A stretch of DNA of 64,000 nt from the NCBI RefSeq assembly GCF_008086175.1, contig NZ_VSKM01000003.1:124001-188000 (forward strand), read 5' to 3'. A program made the translations under genes and the position numbers. The notes under the pieces are model-generated. The model did not search any database. It was not told the origin of the DNA and saw nothing but the letters and a program-made list of their open reading frames with translations. Below, in pieces: positions 9,643 through 21,191 of this stretch. Numbering within the stretch: position 1 is the stretch's first letter; each line of letters begins with the position of its first letter. This stretch comes from Bizionia saleffrena (GTDB lineage: Bacteria; Bacteroidota; Bacteroidia; Flavobacteriales; Flavobacteriaceae).

Positions 9643-10846
9643 CTATTTTTTTTATTATTTCATTTATTAAATCAACAGCAACTTCAGATTTTAATTTTAA
9701 ATCGAATGCCGTCACCGTAGTATCTTTTGCTATAAAAGTGACTTTATTAGTTTCGGTTTTGAAACCTGCGCCTTTATCTTGTAACGAATTTAATACAATT
9801 AAATCTAAATTCTTCTTTTTTAATTTTCCTTTTGCATTTTCTAATTCGTTCTGTGTTTCTAAGGCAAAACCGACTAAAAACTGACTTGTTTTTATAGCAC
9901 CCAAAGAAGCTAAAATATCCTTAGTTTTTATTAAGTCTATAGATAAGGTACTCGTTTTCTTTTTAATTTTCTGCGTGGCTACATCTTTAGGTTTATAATC
10001 GGCAACGGCAGCAGATAAAATGGCGATGTCGCAATCTTTAAAATGCGCGTGTACGGCATCATACATCTCTTGAGCACTAATAACAGGTACAATCTCTACA
10101 GATTTATGGGCTAATTTTTGCTGGGTAGGTCCTGAAATTAAAGTTACTTTAGCACCTAAATTTGCCGCTGCTCTCGCTATTTCGAAACCCATTTTTCCAC
10201 TAGAATGATTTCCTATAAAGCGCACAGGGTCGATAGCTTCGTAAGTTGGTCCAGCCGTAATTAAAACGTGTTTATTTTTTAGTGGCAGTTGATTTAAAAT
10301 ATCTTGCTCGATAAACGTCACGATATCTTCAGGTTCGGCCAATCGTCCTTCGCCCACCAATCCGCTGGCTAATTCTCCAGTAGCGGCAGGGATTATTGTG
10401 TTACCAAAAGTTTTTAATTTTTTAAACGTCTCTAAAGTCGTGGGATGTTTGTACATATCTAAATCCATCGCTGGAGCAAAATAAACCGGACATTTTGCAG
10501 ATAAATAGGTTGCCAATAACAAATTATCGCAAAGGCCATTAGCCATTTTAGATAAAGTATTTGCGGTTGCTGGTGCGATTAATACAAGATCTGCCCACAG
10601 CCCTAATTCGACGTGATTATTCCATTCTGCGTTATCATCGTCTTCATTGTAAAAGGATGAATAGACTGGATTTTTAGATAAGGTAGATAACGTAAGAGGT
10701 GTAACGAAGTCTTTAGAAGCAGGCGTCATTACGACTTGCACATTAGCGCCTGCTTTTATAAATTCTCTTACGAGTGAAGCTGTTTTATAAGCGGCTATAC
10801 CAGCACTTATGCCTAACAGTATATTTTTGCCACTTAATATAGACAT
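9635..10846 (-). CDS. coaBC: Bifunctional phosphopantothenoylcysteine decarboxylase / phosphopantothenate-cysteine ligase
   Basis: Encodes 403 residues, a full-length CoaBC that performs two consecutive steps of coenzyme A synthesis in the cytoplasm. The N-terminal flavoprotein half (CoaC, about 1-185) has GISAGIAAYK, the APAMDLDMY flavin/substrate motif and the flap GLVGEGRLAEPEDI. The C-terminal half (CoaB, about 190-400) starts LITAGPTYEAIDPVRF and has NHSSGKMG for CTP-dependent ligation. It lies 5 bp downstream of the omega-subunit gene and overlaps the following gene, so it is mid-operon. Confidence 0.96.
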   Translation of the reverse strand: MSILSGKNILLGISAGIAAYKTASLVREFIKAGANVQVVMTPASKDFVTPLTLSTLSKNPVYSSFYNEDDDNAEWNNHVELGLWADLVLIAPATANTLSKMANGLCDNLLLATYLSAKCPVYFAPAMDLDMYKHPTTLETFKKLKTFGNTIIPAATGELASGLVGEGRLAEPEDIVTFIEQDILNQLPLKNKHVLITAGPTYEAIDPVRFIGNHSSGKMGFEIARAAANLGAKVTLISGPTQQKLAHKSVEIVPVISAQEMYDAVHAHFKDCDIAILSAAVADYKPKDVATQKIKKKTSTLSIDLIKTKDILASLGAIKTSQFLVGFALETQNELENAKGKLKKKNLDLIVLNSLQDKGAGFKTETNKVTFIAKDTTVTAFDLKLKSEVAVDLINEIIKKIDA

Positions 10847-10851
10847 AGAAT

Positions 10852-11181
10852 TTAGTCTTTGTTGTCTTCCTCTGTGTTTCTGTAATAAATTTTATCTTCT
10901 AACCATTCCTGTACTGCCAAAGCGTGTGGTTTTGGTAATTTTTCGTAAAATTTAGACACCTCAATTTGTTCTTTGTTTTCGAAAACCTCTTCTAAACTAT
11001 CATTGTAAGTTGCAAATTCCTCTAACTTCTCGATTAATTCTTTTTTAATTTCAGAGTTAATTTGGTCTGCTCTTCTAGAAATAATAGAAATCGCTTCGTA
11101 GATATTTTCCGTAGGCGCTTCAATTATATTTCTGTCATAAGTAGTTGTACTTAAAGGCGCATCAATCTTTTTTAAATCCAT
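10852..11181 (-). CDS. rpoZ: DNA-directed RNA polymerase subunit omega (Rpb6 family)
   Basis: Encodes 109 residues. The segment NIYEAISIISRRADQIN is the helical omega/Rpb6 signature. The C-terminal part (KPHALAVQEWLEDKIYYR) is an extension seen in the Bacteroidota form. Omega helps assemble and stabilise the polymerase by clamping beta prime. The gene sits 7 bp after bamD and 5 bp before coaBC. This matches the known flavobacterial order and supports the call, since the protein is too short and divergent to recognise from E. coli RpoZ alone. Confidence 0.85.
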   Translation of the reverse strand: MDLKKIDAPLSTTTYDRNIIEAPTENIYEAISIISRRADQINSEIKKELIEKLEEFATYNDSLEEVFENKEQIEVSKFYEKLPKPHALAVQEWLEDKIYYRNTEEDNKD

Positions 11182-11188
11182 AGTTATA

Positions 11189-11989
11189 TTAACTTTTAGT
11201 ACTGTAGTTTTCTAATTCTTCTTCAATATCATTTAATTTATCGGTAGCTTTCTCTAGATACTGTGAGTTAGCATATCCTTGTTTAAATGACATATAATAT
11301 TTTTTCGCGGTTTCTAAACGGTCTTTCTTTTTGTACTCCACACTCTTCATAGCCAATTGGTACGCAGAATCAAATCTGTAGTACAAGGCATCCTCTCTTA
11401 ATTGCGCGCCTGGAAAGTCGATAATAAAAGTATCGAATGATGCCATTGATGCTTTAAAATCTGAAATATGATTGTATTGTTTAGCAATTTCGAAAGCTTT
11501 TTTCTCTAATTTAAAAACCAATTCTTTTACCAATTGATTCGCTTCAGAAAGATCCTCTGATTCAGGAAAAATATTTACAAACTCTTGCAACTTCTCAATT
11601 GCTGTTATTGTTTCCGATTGGTCTTTAGAATATGCTGGCGATAATTTATAGTAACTTTTTGCACTTTTAAAAGTCGCTTCTTCTATTTTCTCACTCGTGG
11701 GATACGCCGAAACAAAACGCTCAAAATGATAACTAGACACGTAATAATCTTCCATTTCGTAAGAAGCATTAGCGTTTAGATACATTAATTTTTCTGCTTG
11801 TGGTTTCCCTCTATAACTAGGTATTATTTGCTCAAACAATTTGTTAGCTTTAGAGTATTTACCGGCATTGTAAAGTTCTTCTCCTTTTTTAAATTTTACG
11901 GCGATATCTTCAGACTTTAAAGCCTTTTGATACTCACTACAAGAGCTTAAAACTAGAAATGTTATTAATATGTAAAAAAGGTTCTTCAT
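11189..11989 (-). CDS. bamD: Outer membrane assembly lipoprotein BamD
   Basis: Encodes 266 residues. The lipobox is LVLSSC, with acylated Cys17. Several TPR repeats follow: AGKYSKANKLFEQIIPSYRG near 41-60, then repeats to about 250 ending at DKLNDIEEEL. BamD is the essential lipoprotein partner of BamA in outer-membrane protein insertion. It is the first gene of a tightly packed minus-strand run (bamD, omega, coaBC, DUF4835, recN). A TAnnTTTG-type box lies 18 bp upstream of the start. Confidence 0.9.
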   Translation of the reverse strand: MKNLFYILITFLVLSSCSEYQKALKSEDIAVKFKKGEELYNAGKYSKANKLFEQIIPSYRGKPQAEKLMYLNANASYEMEDYYVSSYHFERFVSAYPTSEKIEEATFKSAKSYYKLSPAYSKDQSETITAIEKLQEFVNIFPESEDLSEANQLVKELVFKLEKKAFEIAKQYNHISDFKASMASFDTFIIDFPGAQLREDALYYRFDSAYQLAMKSVEYKKKDRLETAKKYYMSFKQGYANSQYLEKATDKLNDIEEELENYSTKS

Positions 11990-12006
11990 AATTTTTTAAC
12001 AAGATG

Positions 12007-12014
12007 CAAAAATA
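12007..12014 (-). promoter_or_regulatory. Candidate -7 box for the bamD operon
   Basis: Minus-strand TATTTTTG fits the Bacteroidota -7 consensus TAnnTTTG and lies 18 bp before the bamD ATG. I saw no TTG at the expected -33 distance, so the site is only partly supported. Confidence 0.4.
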
Positions 12015-12100
12015 CACTAATTATATTGATTTTAAAAATATTTCTCTAAGCGAAAATAATTGTTAAATTCAGATTAATAGGTGGTTTAGGTTATATTTAA

Positions 12101-12982
12101 CTAATTGTTCTGCTTTAAAAAAGCATTAATTTTTTCTTTAGATGTTTTACTCGCGTCTACCAAAGGTAATCTTACGGTAGCTTCACATAATTGCAATCCT
12201 TCTAAAACCGCTTTAATTCCGGCCGGATTATTTTCTTCAAAAATAAGATCAATAGCATCAATTATTTGATAATGTATAGCGTAAGCTTCTTCGGATTTAC
12301 CTTCTAATCCTAATTGAATCATTTTAGAAAACTGCTTTGGCAATCCCTGAGCAATTACCGAAATCACCCCTGCTCCACCGGCCAATGTTATGGCTAAAGC
12401 CAAATCATCATCACCAGAGATAACATTAAAATGTGCTGGTTTATTGTGTATTAGTTTGTAATACTGACTCATATTAGCACCTGCTTCCTTTACGCCTACA
12501 ATATTTAGGAAATCGTTAGCCAAGCGCAAAATCGTTTCTGGAGTCATATTTACACCTGTACGCCCTGGGACATTGTACAAAATAAGGGGTACCGGACTCG
12601 CTTGTGCAATTGCTTTAAAATGTTGGTAAATCCCTTCTTGAGTGGGCTTACTGTAGGCCGGTGATACTGAAAGAACCCCAGCAAATGGTGACAAATCGGT
12701 GGTTTTAATTTCTTCAATTACAGAAGCAGTATTGTTACCTCCAATTCCTAAAACTAAAGGCACTTTATTGGCGTTCGTTTCAACAATCGTTATTATAATT
12801 GCTTTTTTTTCTGTAGTCGTCAAAGTTCCGTTTTCGCCAGTTGTACCACTAATTACAATATAATTAACACCGTTATTTATAGTGTAATTTACAATATTAG
12901 TCAGCGCACTGTGATCTATGCTTCCATCGTGTTTAAAAGGTGTTACTATCGCTATTCCTGTTCCTAAAAAAGGGTTATTCAT
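12101..12982 (-). CDS. dapA: 4-hydroxy-tetrahydrodipicolinate synthase
   Basis: Encodes 293 residues of a class I aldolase that condenses pyruvate with aspartate semialdehyde, the first committed step to lysine and diaminopimelate. All key residues are visible: the Schiff-base Lys165 in GVKEAG, the Tyr136 proton relay in LILYNVPGRTG with Arg141, and Thr47-Thr48 in SGTTGEN. It lies 3 bp after the small gene at 12986-13504, so the two are co-transcribed. The product supplies the same pathway as dapF at 29.9 kb in this window. Confidence 0.97.
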   Translation of the reverse strand: MNNPFLGTGIAIVTPFKHDGSIDHSALTNIVNYTINNGVNYIVISGTTGENGTLTTTEKKAIIITIVETNANKVPLVLGIGGNNTASVIEEIKTTDLSPFAGVLSVSPAYSKPTQEGIYQHFKAIAQASPVPLILYNVPGRTGVNMTPETILRLANDFLNIVGVKEAGANMSQYYKLIHNKPAHFNVISGDDDLALAITLAGGAGVISVIAQGLPKQFSKMIQLGLEGKSEEAYAIHYQIIDAIDLIFEENNPAGIKAVLEGLQLCEATVRLPLVDASKTSKEKINAFLKQNN

Positions 12983-12985
12983 TAT

Positions 12986-13504
12986 TTATAGTCGTTTTAA
13001 AATCTTTAAGTATTTAATCAATTCGGTGTTAAATGTGGTAAACGCCGGTAACTCTGTATGTATTATTAAATCGTTAAGGCGCTGATCTTCTTTTAAAAGC
13101 CCTACTTTAAATGCTGCTTTAGAGCTTGCGGTTAGTAACCTTAAAAGCGTATGGTTTGTTGTGTAATAACTTATTAAAAGGCTAAACTTGGTATCTATAA
13201 ATGTTTTTAATTCTTCATTTTTTATAGTGCCGTTCCAACCTATATCACTCGCGTTATAAATTACTGCTTCAGCAGTTTCGTTTTTTTTACTGGCCTCCGA
13301 AAATAAGATAATATCTATCTTTGGCTTGGCCATAGGAAAAAGTGAACTTAATTCAGTATTCCAATCTAAATTGAAGCACTCTTCGCTATTTACAATAATT
13401 CCTACACGTTGTACTGGAGTCTTAGGCTTTAAAATTTCACGCCTTCTTAACTCAGAATTAATATGCTTTTTATGTATTTTCTCTCTAAATCTTTTTAAAA
13501 ACAT
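12986..13504 (-). CDS. Conserved flavobacterial protein of unknown function (possibly DUF6913)
   Basis: Encodes 172 residues with no signal peptide or membrane segment and a basic start (FLKRFREKIHKKHIN). The middle looks like an alpha/beta fold, with GIIVNSEE, IDIILFSEA and FSLLISYYT as likely strands. No catalytic motif was recognised. The gene precedes dapA by 3 bp and has its own upstream -7 box, so it leads the operon. The family name is a recollection of similar flavobacterial proteins beside dapA and is uncertain. No function can be given. Confidence 0.75.
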   Translation of the reverse strand: MFLKRFREKIHKKHINSELRRREILKPKTPVQRVGIIVNSEECFNLDWNTELSSLFPMAKPKIDIILFSEASKKNETAEAVIYNASDIGWNGTIKNEELKTFIDTKFSLLISYYTTNHTLLRLLTASSKAAFKVGLLKEDQRLNDLIIHTELPAFTTFNTELIKYLKILKRL

Positions 13505-13524
13505 TTATATTTACTCCTTTATTA

Positions 13525-13532
13525 CAAAAGTA
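13525..13532 (-). promoter_or_regulatory. Candidate -7 box for the dapA operon
   Basis: Minus-strand TACTTTTG, an exact TAnnTTTG match, 21 bp before the start of the gene at 13504. No TTG at ideal -33 spacing was found. Confidence 0.4.
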
Positions 13533-13577
13533 GCTAAAGCATACTAATTGTAAGATAAAATATAACACATTTACACG

Positions 13578-14333
13578 ATGAAATTCAAAATACTACTTAT
13601 AGTACTTATTCTTCTTTGTTTTACAAGTTGTAAAGATGAAAAATTTACGCTTTCTAAAATTGAAGGTAAACTAATACCTGTTACAGATAGCTTAGAAATT
13701 GATCCCGCTTTCGATTCGATTATTAAACCGTACAGAGACCGATTAAACGAGGATATGAATACGGTTTTGTCGTATGCTCCAGAAACGTACTCGAAATCTA
13801 ACGGTGCTTTTAATACCGCTATAGGAAATTTAATGGCCGATATTATTTTTGAACAATCTAAAGGCGTTTTTAAATCCCGGACCAATTTTGAGTTGGACGG
13901 TGTTATCTTAAATCACGGTGGAATTCGCTCGATTATTTCTAAAGGCGATATTACGACCAAAACGGCTTTCGAAATTATGCCTTTTGAAAATAGCATTGTC
14001 GTCGTTGCATTAAAAGGACGACAAATTGATAGTATGATGCAGTATTTAGCCCGTTTTAAGCGTGCACACCCCATTCAGGGTTTTAAATTAAGTATTGACC
14101 AAGAGTATAATATTGTAGCGTCTTCCGTTAACGGAAAAGCTATTGATACCGCAAAAACGTACTATGTAGCAACGAACGATTATCTAGTAACCGGTGGTGA
14201 TAATATGCGCTTTTTTGCTGATAATGAAGGTGAATATCCTTTAGACTATAAAATTAGAAATGCATTAATTGATTATTTCAAAAAAGTAGATACCATTAAC
14301 CCCATCATTGATGATAGATTCATCCAAATTTAA
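13578..14333 (+). CDS. 5'-nucleotidase C-terminal domain lipoprotein (substrate-binding half)
   Basis: Encodes 251 residues. It starts with a lipobox signal (LLCFTSC). The rest is a stand-alone 5'-nucleotidase C-terminal domain: GNLMADII, NHGGIRS, EIMPFENSIVVV and the base-binding loop YVATNDYLVTGGDNM. In UshA-type enzymes this domain binds the nucleotide base and is fused behind the metallophosphatase domain. Here it is a separate protein encoded 12 bp before that domain, so the two products probably assemble in the periplasm. No catalytic metal site is present in this half. Confidence 0.9.
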   Translation: MKFKILLIVLILLCFTSCKDEKFTLSKIEGKLIPVTDSLEIDPAFDSIIKPYRDRLNEDMNTVLSYAPETYSKSNGAFNTAIGNLMADIIFEQSKGVFKSRTNFELDGVILNHGGIRSIISKGDITTKTAFEIMPFENSIVVVALKGRQIDSMMQYLARFKRAHPIQGFKLSIDQEYNIVASSVNGKAIDTAKTYYVATNDYLVTGGDNMRFFADNEGEYPLDYKIRNALIDYFKKVDTINPIIDDRFIQI

Positions 14334-14345
14334 TAACAACACCCT

Positions 14346-15263
14346 ATGAAACGTAGACATTTTATACAACAATCTGTAGCCGCAACAACGTTAGTTACTT
14401 TAGGTGGTTTTGGGTTGCAATCCTTTAATGCAGCGCCACGAGTAAAGCAAATTACAATATTGCATACCAACGATGTGCACAGTCATATTGACGCCTTTGG
14501 TCCTGAGGACGGGCGTAATGCCAATCAAGGTGGTGTGGCGAGACGTGCCAGTTTGATTGAAAGTATTCGTAAAGAAACCCCAAACACATTACTACTAGAC
14601 GCCGGAGATATTTTTCAAGGCACTCCCTATTTTAATTATTATGGAGGTGAATTAGAATTTAGATTAATGTCTAAATTAAAATACGATGCCGCGACTATAG
14701 GAAATCACGATTTTGATAATGGTGTCGACGGTCTTTATGCACAATTACCGCACGCGAAGTTTGATTTTATTTCGGCCAACTACGATTTTAAAAACACGGT
14801 TTTAGATACCCATGTTAAACCATATAAAGTATTTAAAAAAGACGGATTAAAAATTGGAATCTTTGGTTTAGGCATCGCTCTAGATGGTTTAGTCGATAGA
14901 AAAATGTCTAAAGAAACCGAATATCTTGATCCTATAGAAATGTCTCAGGAAATGACACGCCGCTTAAAAACTGAAGAGCAATGCGATTTAATTATCTGTT
15001 TATCGCACTTAGGATATCACTACAAGAACCTACCAGACAGGATTAGCGATTTAAATCTAGCAAAAGCGACCAAAGATATAGACTTAATAATAGGGGGCCA
15101 CACACACACTTTCTTACCAAAACCAACAGTGGCTCAAAATAAAGAAGGTAAAAATGTATTAGTCAATCAGGTAGGTTGTTACGGCATCAATTTAGGGCGC
15201 ATAGACTTTTACTTCGATAATGATAAAAATAAAACGGCAAACGGTACATCGATTATTGTATAA
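14346..15263 (+). CDS. 5'-nucleotidase metallophosphatase domain protein (catalytic half)
   Basis: Encodes 305 residues. The N-terminus MKRRHFIQQS followed by a hydrophobic stretch resembles a twin-arginine signal. The calcineurin-like phosphoesterase metal motifs are all present: LHTNDVHSHID, DAGDIFQGTP, TIGNHDFDNG, CLSHLGYH and GGHTHTF. It lacks the C-terminal nucleotide-binding domain, which is encoded by the preceding gene. Together they make a two-subunit UshA-like 5'-nucleotidase or related phosphoesterase in the periplasm. The separate export routes implied (lipoprotein by Sec, catalytic half perhaps by Tat) are inference. Confidence 0.9.
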   Translation: MKRRHFIQQSVAATTLVTLGGFGLQSFNAAPRVKQITILHTNDVHSHIDAFGPEDGRNANQGGVARRASLIESIRKETPNTLLLDAGDIFQGTPYFNYYGGELEFRLMSKLKYDAATIGNHDFDNGVDGLYAQLPHAKFDFISANYDFKNTVLDTHVKPYKVFKKDGLKIGIFGLGIALDGLVDRKMSKETEYLDPIEMSQEMTRRLKTEEQCDLIICLSHLGYHYKNLPDRISDLNLAKATKDIDLIIGGHTHTFLPKPTVAQNKEGKNVLVNQVGCYGINLGRIDFYFDNDKNKTANGTSIIV

Positions 15264-15300
15264 AGAATAACAGATCTTATTCTTCTACATTTTAAAACCT

Positions 15301-16020
15301 CTAAAATAATACGCGGTAATAGGTGTTCACTTTTGAAGTGATGTAAAAATGCACTAGCGAGAAACCTGCAGTAAGTAATATAGCATTAGTAAGTCCTAAT
15401 ATATAAACCTCAGAAATATAGAAACTCGCTAAGTGAACCATTTCTGAAAACACAATACAAGCCGTAGCCAAAAACAATAATAAATCGTCTTTAGAATCGC
15501 GGCATAAATAATTTAACAAAGACAAGGACAACACCATTGTAATAGAAAGATTATAGAAACTTTCTAAGAAAAAGTCAATCGACCAAACGTGTATCCCAGA
15601 TTCATCTAAAACTATACTATTTAACACATAAACGATATAGGAACTCAATACCAATAAAACAGTTACAAAAGTCTTAAATCGATTAAAAAGCACTAGAAAG
15701 CTTATTTTTTTTATAAAAAATAGGGCTAAACTGAAATAAGCTAGAATGCACATCCCATTACCCACATAGTACGACGGAAAACTATCTACAGCATCAAAAA
15801 TGATTAAAATCTCAGACATCGAAAAGAGCACTAAAAATCCTAGAAAGAAATAGTCCGTCTTTTTAGACTGTAAAAAATAATGGACCGCAAACAATGGGAA
15901 AATTAACGCCCTGGAAAATATTGGGATTTCTTTTAATTTAAAAACCACACTCAAAACATAAGCGACAGCTAGTATAGCTAATATTACCGATATGATTTGA
16001 GATTTTGATATATTCATCAC
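15301..16020 (-). CDS. Multi-pass membrane protein of unknown function
   Basis: Encodes 239 mostly hydrophobic residues with seven or eight likely transmembrane helices, including ones around 8-28, 33-50, 57-75, 88-105, 117-135, 155-170, 180-200 and 205-230. Acidic residues are rare and none forms a recognisable catalytic motif. It could belong to the loose YhhN/TMEM86-like or 7TM sensor-type groups, but I cannot assign it. It stands alone, convergent with the nucleotidase pair. The 245-bp stretch upstream (16021-16265) is plain AT-rich DNA in which I see nothing definite. Confidence 0.7.
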   Translation of the reverse strand: MMNISKSQIISVILAILAVAYVLSVVFKLKEIPIFSRALIFPLFAVHYFLQSKKTDYFFLGFLVLFSMSEILIIFDAVDSFPSYYVGNGMCILAYFSLALFFIKKISFLVLFNRFKTFVTVLLVLSSYIVYVLNSIVLDESGIHVWSIDFFLESFYNLSITMVLSLSLLNYLCRDSKDDLLLFLATACIVFSEMVHLASFYISEVYILGLTNAILLTAGFSLVHFYITSKVNTYYRVLF

Positions 16021-16265
16021 GCTGATTTATCACCAAATATAAATAAAAATACATTCATAACCGACGAAACGATTAATTTTATCGATTAATTACCATTATT
16101 TAATTAGCATTGAATCAAAAAATAATTAGTACTTCTTCTTATAAGTAGTCTTTTAATAATGTATAAAAGGATCAAAAACACAAAATTTGTTCTAATTAAA
16201 GTCATCTTAAATTACTAATAGTCATAAATCCTATCACCACATAAGAATGTATAAATAGTTACTAC

Positions 16266-19128
<2,863 letters not shown>

Positions 19129-19142
19129 TGTTTAAATTTTTA

Positions 19143-19634
19143 TTAAAGGTCTTTTAGAAGCCAAATATCGCAAGAATAATGACCAGTATCGCCGTAAGGG
19201 GCCTTTAAATGTTTAAAATTATAGATTTCATAAATATGAATAGCCGCTTCTAATGATGACACTGTTTCAATATAAATCTGTTTAAAGTGATTATCGACTG
19301 CCGCTTTTAAGCATTGCTCAAAAAGAAGTTTACCGTAACCTTTGCCTCTTATTTCTGGTGCAAAATACATTTTTTGAATTTCGCAAACCTCAGTTTCATA
19401 ATTAGGCAACGCTTTAATACCGCCTCCACCTAAAACAACACCATTTTGCTCGATAACATAATACACACTACGCGCATTTTGGTACGACTCAAACATCATA
19501 GTAGTTTCCTTATCGGCGTAAGCAGTTCCTTCCAACGGCAACTTATACTCTATAAAACAGTCTCTTATCACCGCTTCCATTTCGGCATTATCTTTAACTT
19601 CTATTTCTCTAATAACAATAGTATCTTTGCTCAC
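19143..19634 (-). CDS. GNAT family N-acetyltransferase
   Basis: Encodes 163 residues with a GTG start (MSKDTIVIREIEVKD). The acetyl-CoA-binding loop is APEIRGKGYGKLLFEQC, the classical Q/R-x-x-G-x-G/A motif. FEQCLKAAVDNHFKQIYIET is the following helix and strand, and HYSCDIWLLKDL is the C-terminal strand. The acyl acceptor cannot be told from sequence. First gene of the GNAT-prmC-ligA run. It is divergent from the lipoprotein at 19689 across 54 bp, so the two promoters must overlap. Confidence 0.88.
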   Translation of the reverse strand: MSKDTIVIREIEVKDNAEMEAVIRDCFIEYKLPLEGTAYADKETTMMFESYQNARSVYYVIEQNGVVLGGGGIKALPNYETEVCEIQKMYFAPEIRGKGYGKLLFEQCLKAAVDNHFKQIYIETVSSLEAAIHIYEIYNFKHLKAPYGDTGHYSCDIWLLKDL

Positions 19635-19688
19635 GTTAAAACATTATTTTTACGAACGTGAAGATACAAGAATTTGCAAAAAATAGAT

Positions 19689-20144
19689 ATGAAGAAACTT
19701 ATAATCTTATCAACAATACTAATTTCAATGCTAAGTTGCGGCATTAATAAAAAGCCGGAATTTTTAAAAGTTGAAAATATAAATGTGGTAGATTCTAATT
19801 CGGAATTCATTATTTTAAGTGCCGATGCTTTTTTCAATAACCCGAATACTGTGAGTGGCTATTTAAAGACCGATAGTCTTAAAGTACTTGTTAACAACCT
19901 TGAAGTAGCTAATATATCGTCTAAAAAATTCAAAGTACCCGCAAAACAAGAGTTCTCCATTCCGTTACAAGCTAATATTCCTACCAAACGTATTTTAAAC
20001 TTAAATAATTTAAGCAGTTTGCTAGATAGTTATCTTAACAAAACGGTTAAGGTACAGTATTTAGGTACTATTTCATATCAAGTTTATGGTTTTTCGCACA
20101 CCTATTCGGTTAACGAAATTCAAGATGTAAAAATTAAACTCTAA
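19689..20144 (+). CDS. LEA-14-like lipoprotein
   Basis: Encodes 151 residues from the ATG at 19689, which gives a clean lipoprotein signal with lipobox ISMLSC. An upstream ATG at 19674 would add five residues and is less likely. The mature part reads like a single LEA type 2 / immunoglobulin-like beta domain, with alternating strands such as FFNNPNTVSGYLKTDSLKV and VPLQANIP-type segments. Proteins like this are found in flavobacterial envelopes with unknown function. It is 4 bp before ribD, suggesting co-transcription without a clear functional link. Confidence 0.75.
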   Translation: MKKLIILSTILISMLSCGINKKPEFLKVENINVVDSNSEFIILSADAFFNNPNTVSGYLKTDSLKVLVNNLEVANISSKKFKVPAKQEFSIPLQANIPTKRILNLNNLSSLLDSYLNKTVKVQYLGTISYQVYGFSHTYSVNEIQDVKIKL

Positions 20145-20148
20145 TCTA

Positions 20149-21135
20149 TTGAATACACACGAAAGGCACATAAAACGGTGTTTACAAATCGCTAAAAATG
20201 GTTTAGGCTATACGCGTCCTAATCCAATGGTGGGCGCTGTAATTACGTACAACGACACCATAATTGGAGAAGGTTTCACGAGCCCTTACGGCGGCAATCA
20301 CGCCGAGGTTAATGCTATCGATTCTGTACAAGATAAATCGCTTTTAAAGCACGCCACTTTATATGTTACCTTAGAGCCATGCTCCCATTACGGAAAAACG
20401 CCACCGTGCAGCGATCTTATTATACATTATAATATCCCCAATATTGTAATTGGTTGCTTGGACGACAATCCCCAAGTGGCCGGAAGAGGTATTCAAAAAT
20501 TATTGGAAGCAGGAAGACAGGTTAAAATTGGTGTATTAGAAGACGCGTGTAAAACGCACCATAAGCGTTTTTTTACGTTTCATAACAAAAAACGACCATA
20601 CGTTATTTTAAAATGGGCAGAAACTAGCGACGGTTTTATAGCACCGAAACACAGAGACGAGAAAAAACCAGTATGGATTACCACTGCACTATCTCGCCAG
20701 TTAGTACACAAGTGGAGAGCCGAAGAACAAGCTATTTTAGTGGGTACACAAACCGTTTTACAAGATAACCCGAGTTTAACGGTGCGTGATTGGACGGGAC
20801 AGAACCCTACAAGAATTGTTCTTGACAAAAATACTATCTTAGGCCACTCACATACTATTTTTAACGCTGATGCAGAAACACTGCGTCTTAAAGAAACGCG
20901 TGCAAAAACAATTTGTGATGCACTGTATAAGCACAATATAACATCGGTTATTATTGAGGGGGGCGCGAAAACGCTTCAGTTATTTATAAACGAAAATATA
21001 TGGGATGAAGCACGAGTATTTACTGGAAACATTACATTTAACTACGGTGTAAAAGCACCACAATTTCAAGGTAAAACAGCATCCATAGAACACTTAGGAA
21101 TCGATAAATTAACGACGTATCATCCGTTACAATAA
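20149..21135 (+). CDS. ribD: Bifunctional riboflavin biosynthesis deaminase/reductase RibD
   Basis: Encodes 328 residues from a TTG start, the only reasonable start before the conserved region. The N-terminal deaminase domain has the zinc site HAEVNAI plus PCSHYGKTPPC. It removes the amino group from the pyrimidinone intermediate of riboflavin synthesis. The C-terminal reductase domain (about 145-328) includes KWAETSDGFIA, GTQTVLQDNPSLTVR and IIEGGAKTLQLFI and reduces the ribose side chain with NADPH. The protein is slightly shorter than the E. coli enzyme but both halves are complete. It is followed by a HAD phosphatase, which could act on the RibD product, though this is only inference. Confidence 0.95.
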   Translation: MNTHERHIKRCLQIAKNGLGYTRPNPMVGAVITYNDTIIGEGFTSPYGGNHAEVNAIDSVQDKSLLKHATLYVTLEPCSHYGKTPPCSDLIIHYNIPNIVIGCLDDNPQVAGRGIQKLLEAGRQVKIGVLEDACKTHHKRFFTFHNKKRPYVILKWAETSDGFIAPKHRDEKKPVWITTALSRQLVHKWRAEEQAILVGTQTVLQDNPSLTVRDWTGQNPTRIVLDKNTILGHSHTIFNADAETLRLKETRAKTICDALYKHNITSVIIEGGAKTLQLFINENIWDEARVFTGNITFNYGVKAPQFQGKTASIEHLGIDKLTTYHPLQ

Positions 21136-21191
21136 AAGATAAAACCACAATACACTCTGTTCATTTCAACAGAAAAACACTACCCTATTTT

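Noticed and set aside
16021-16265. AT-rich gap before ligA end, checked for small RNA or gene
   Set aside because: No convincing ORF, hairpin with T-run, or promoter with both elements was seen.
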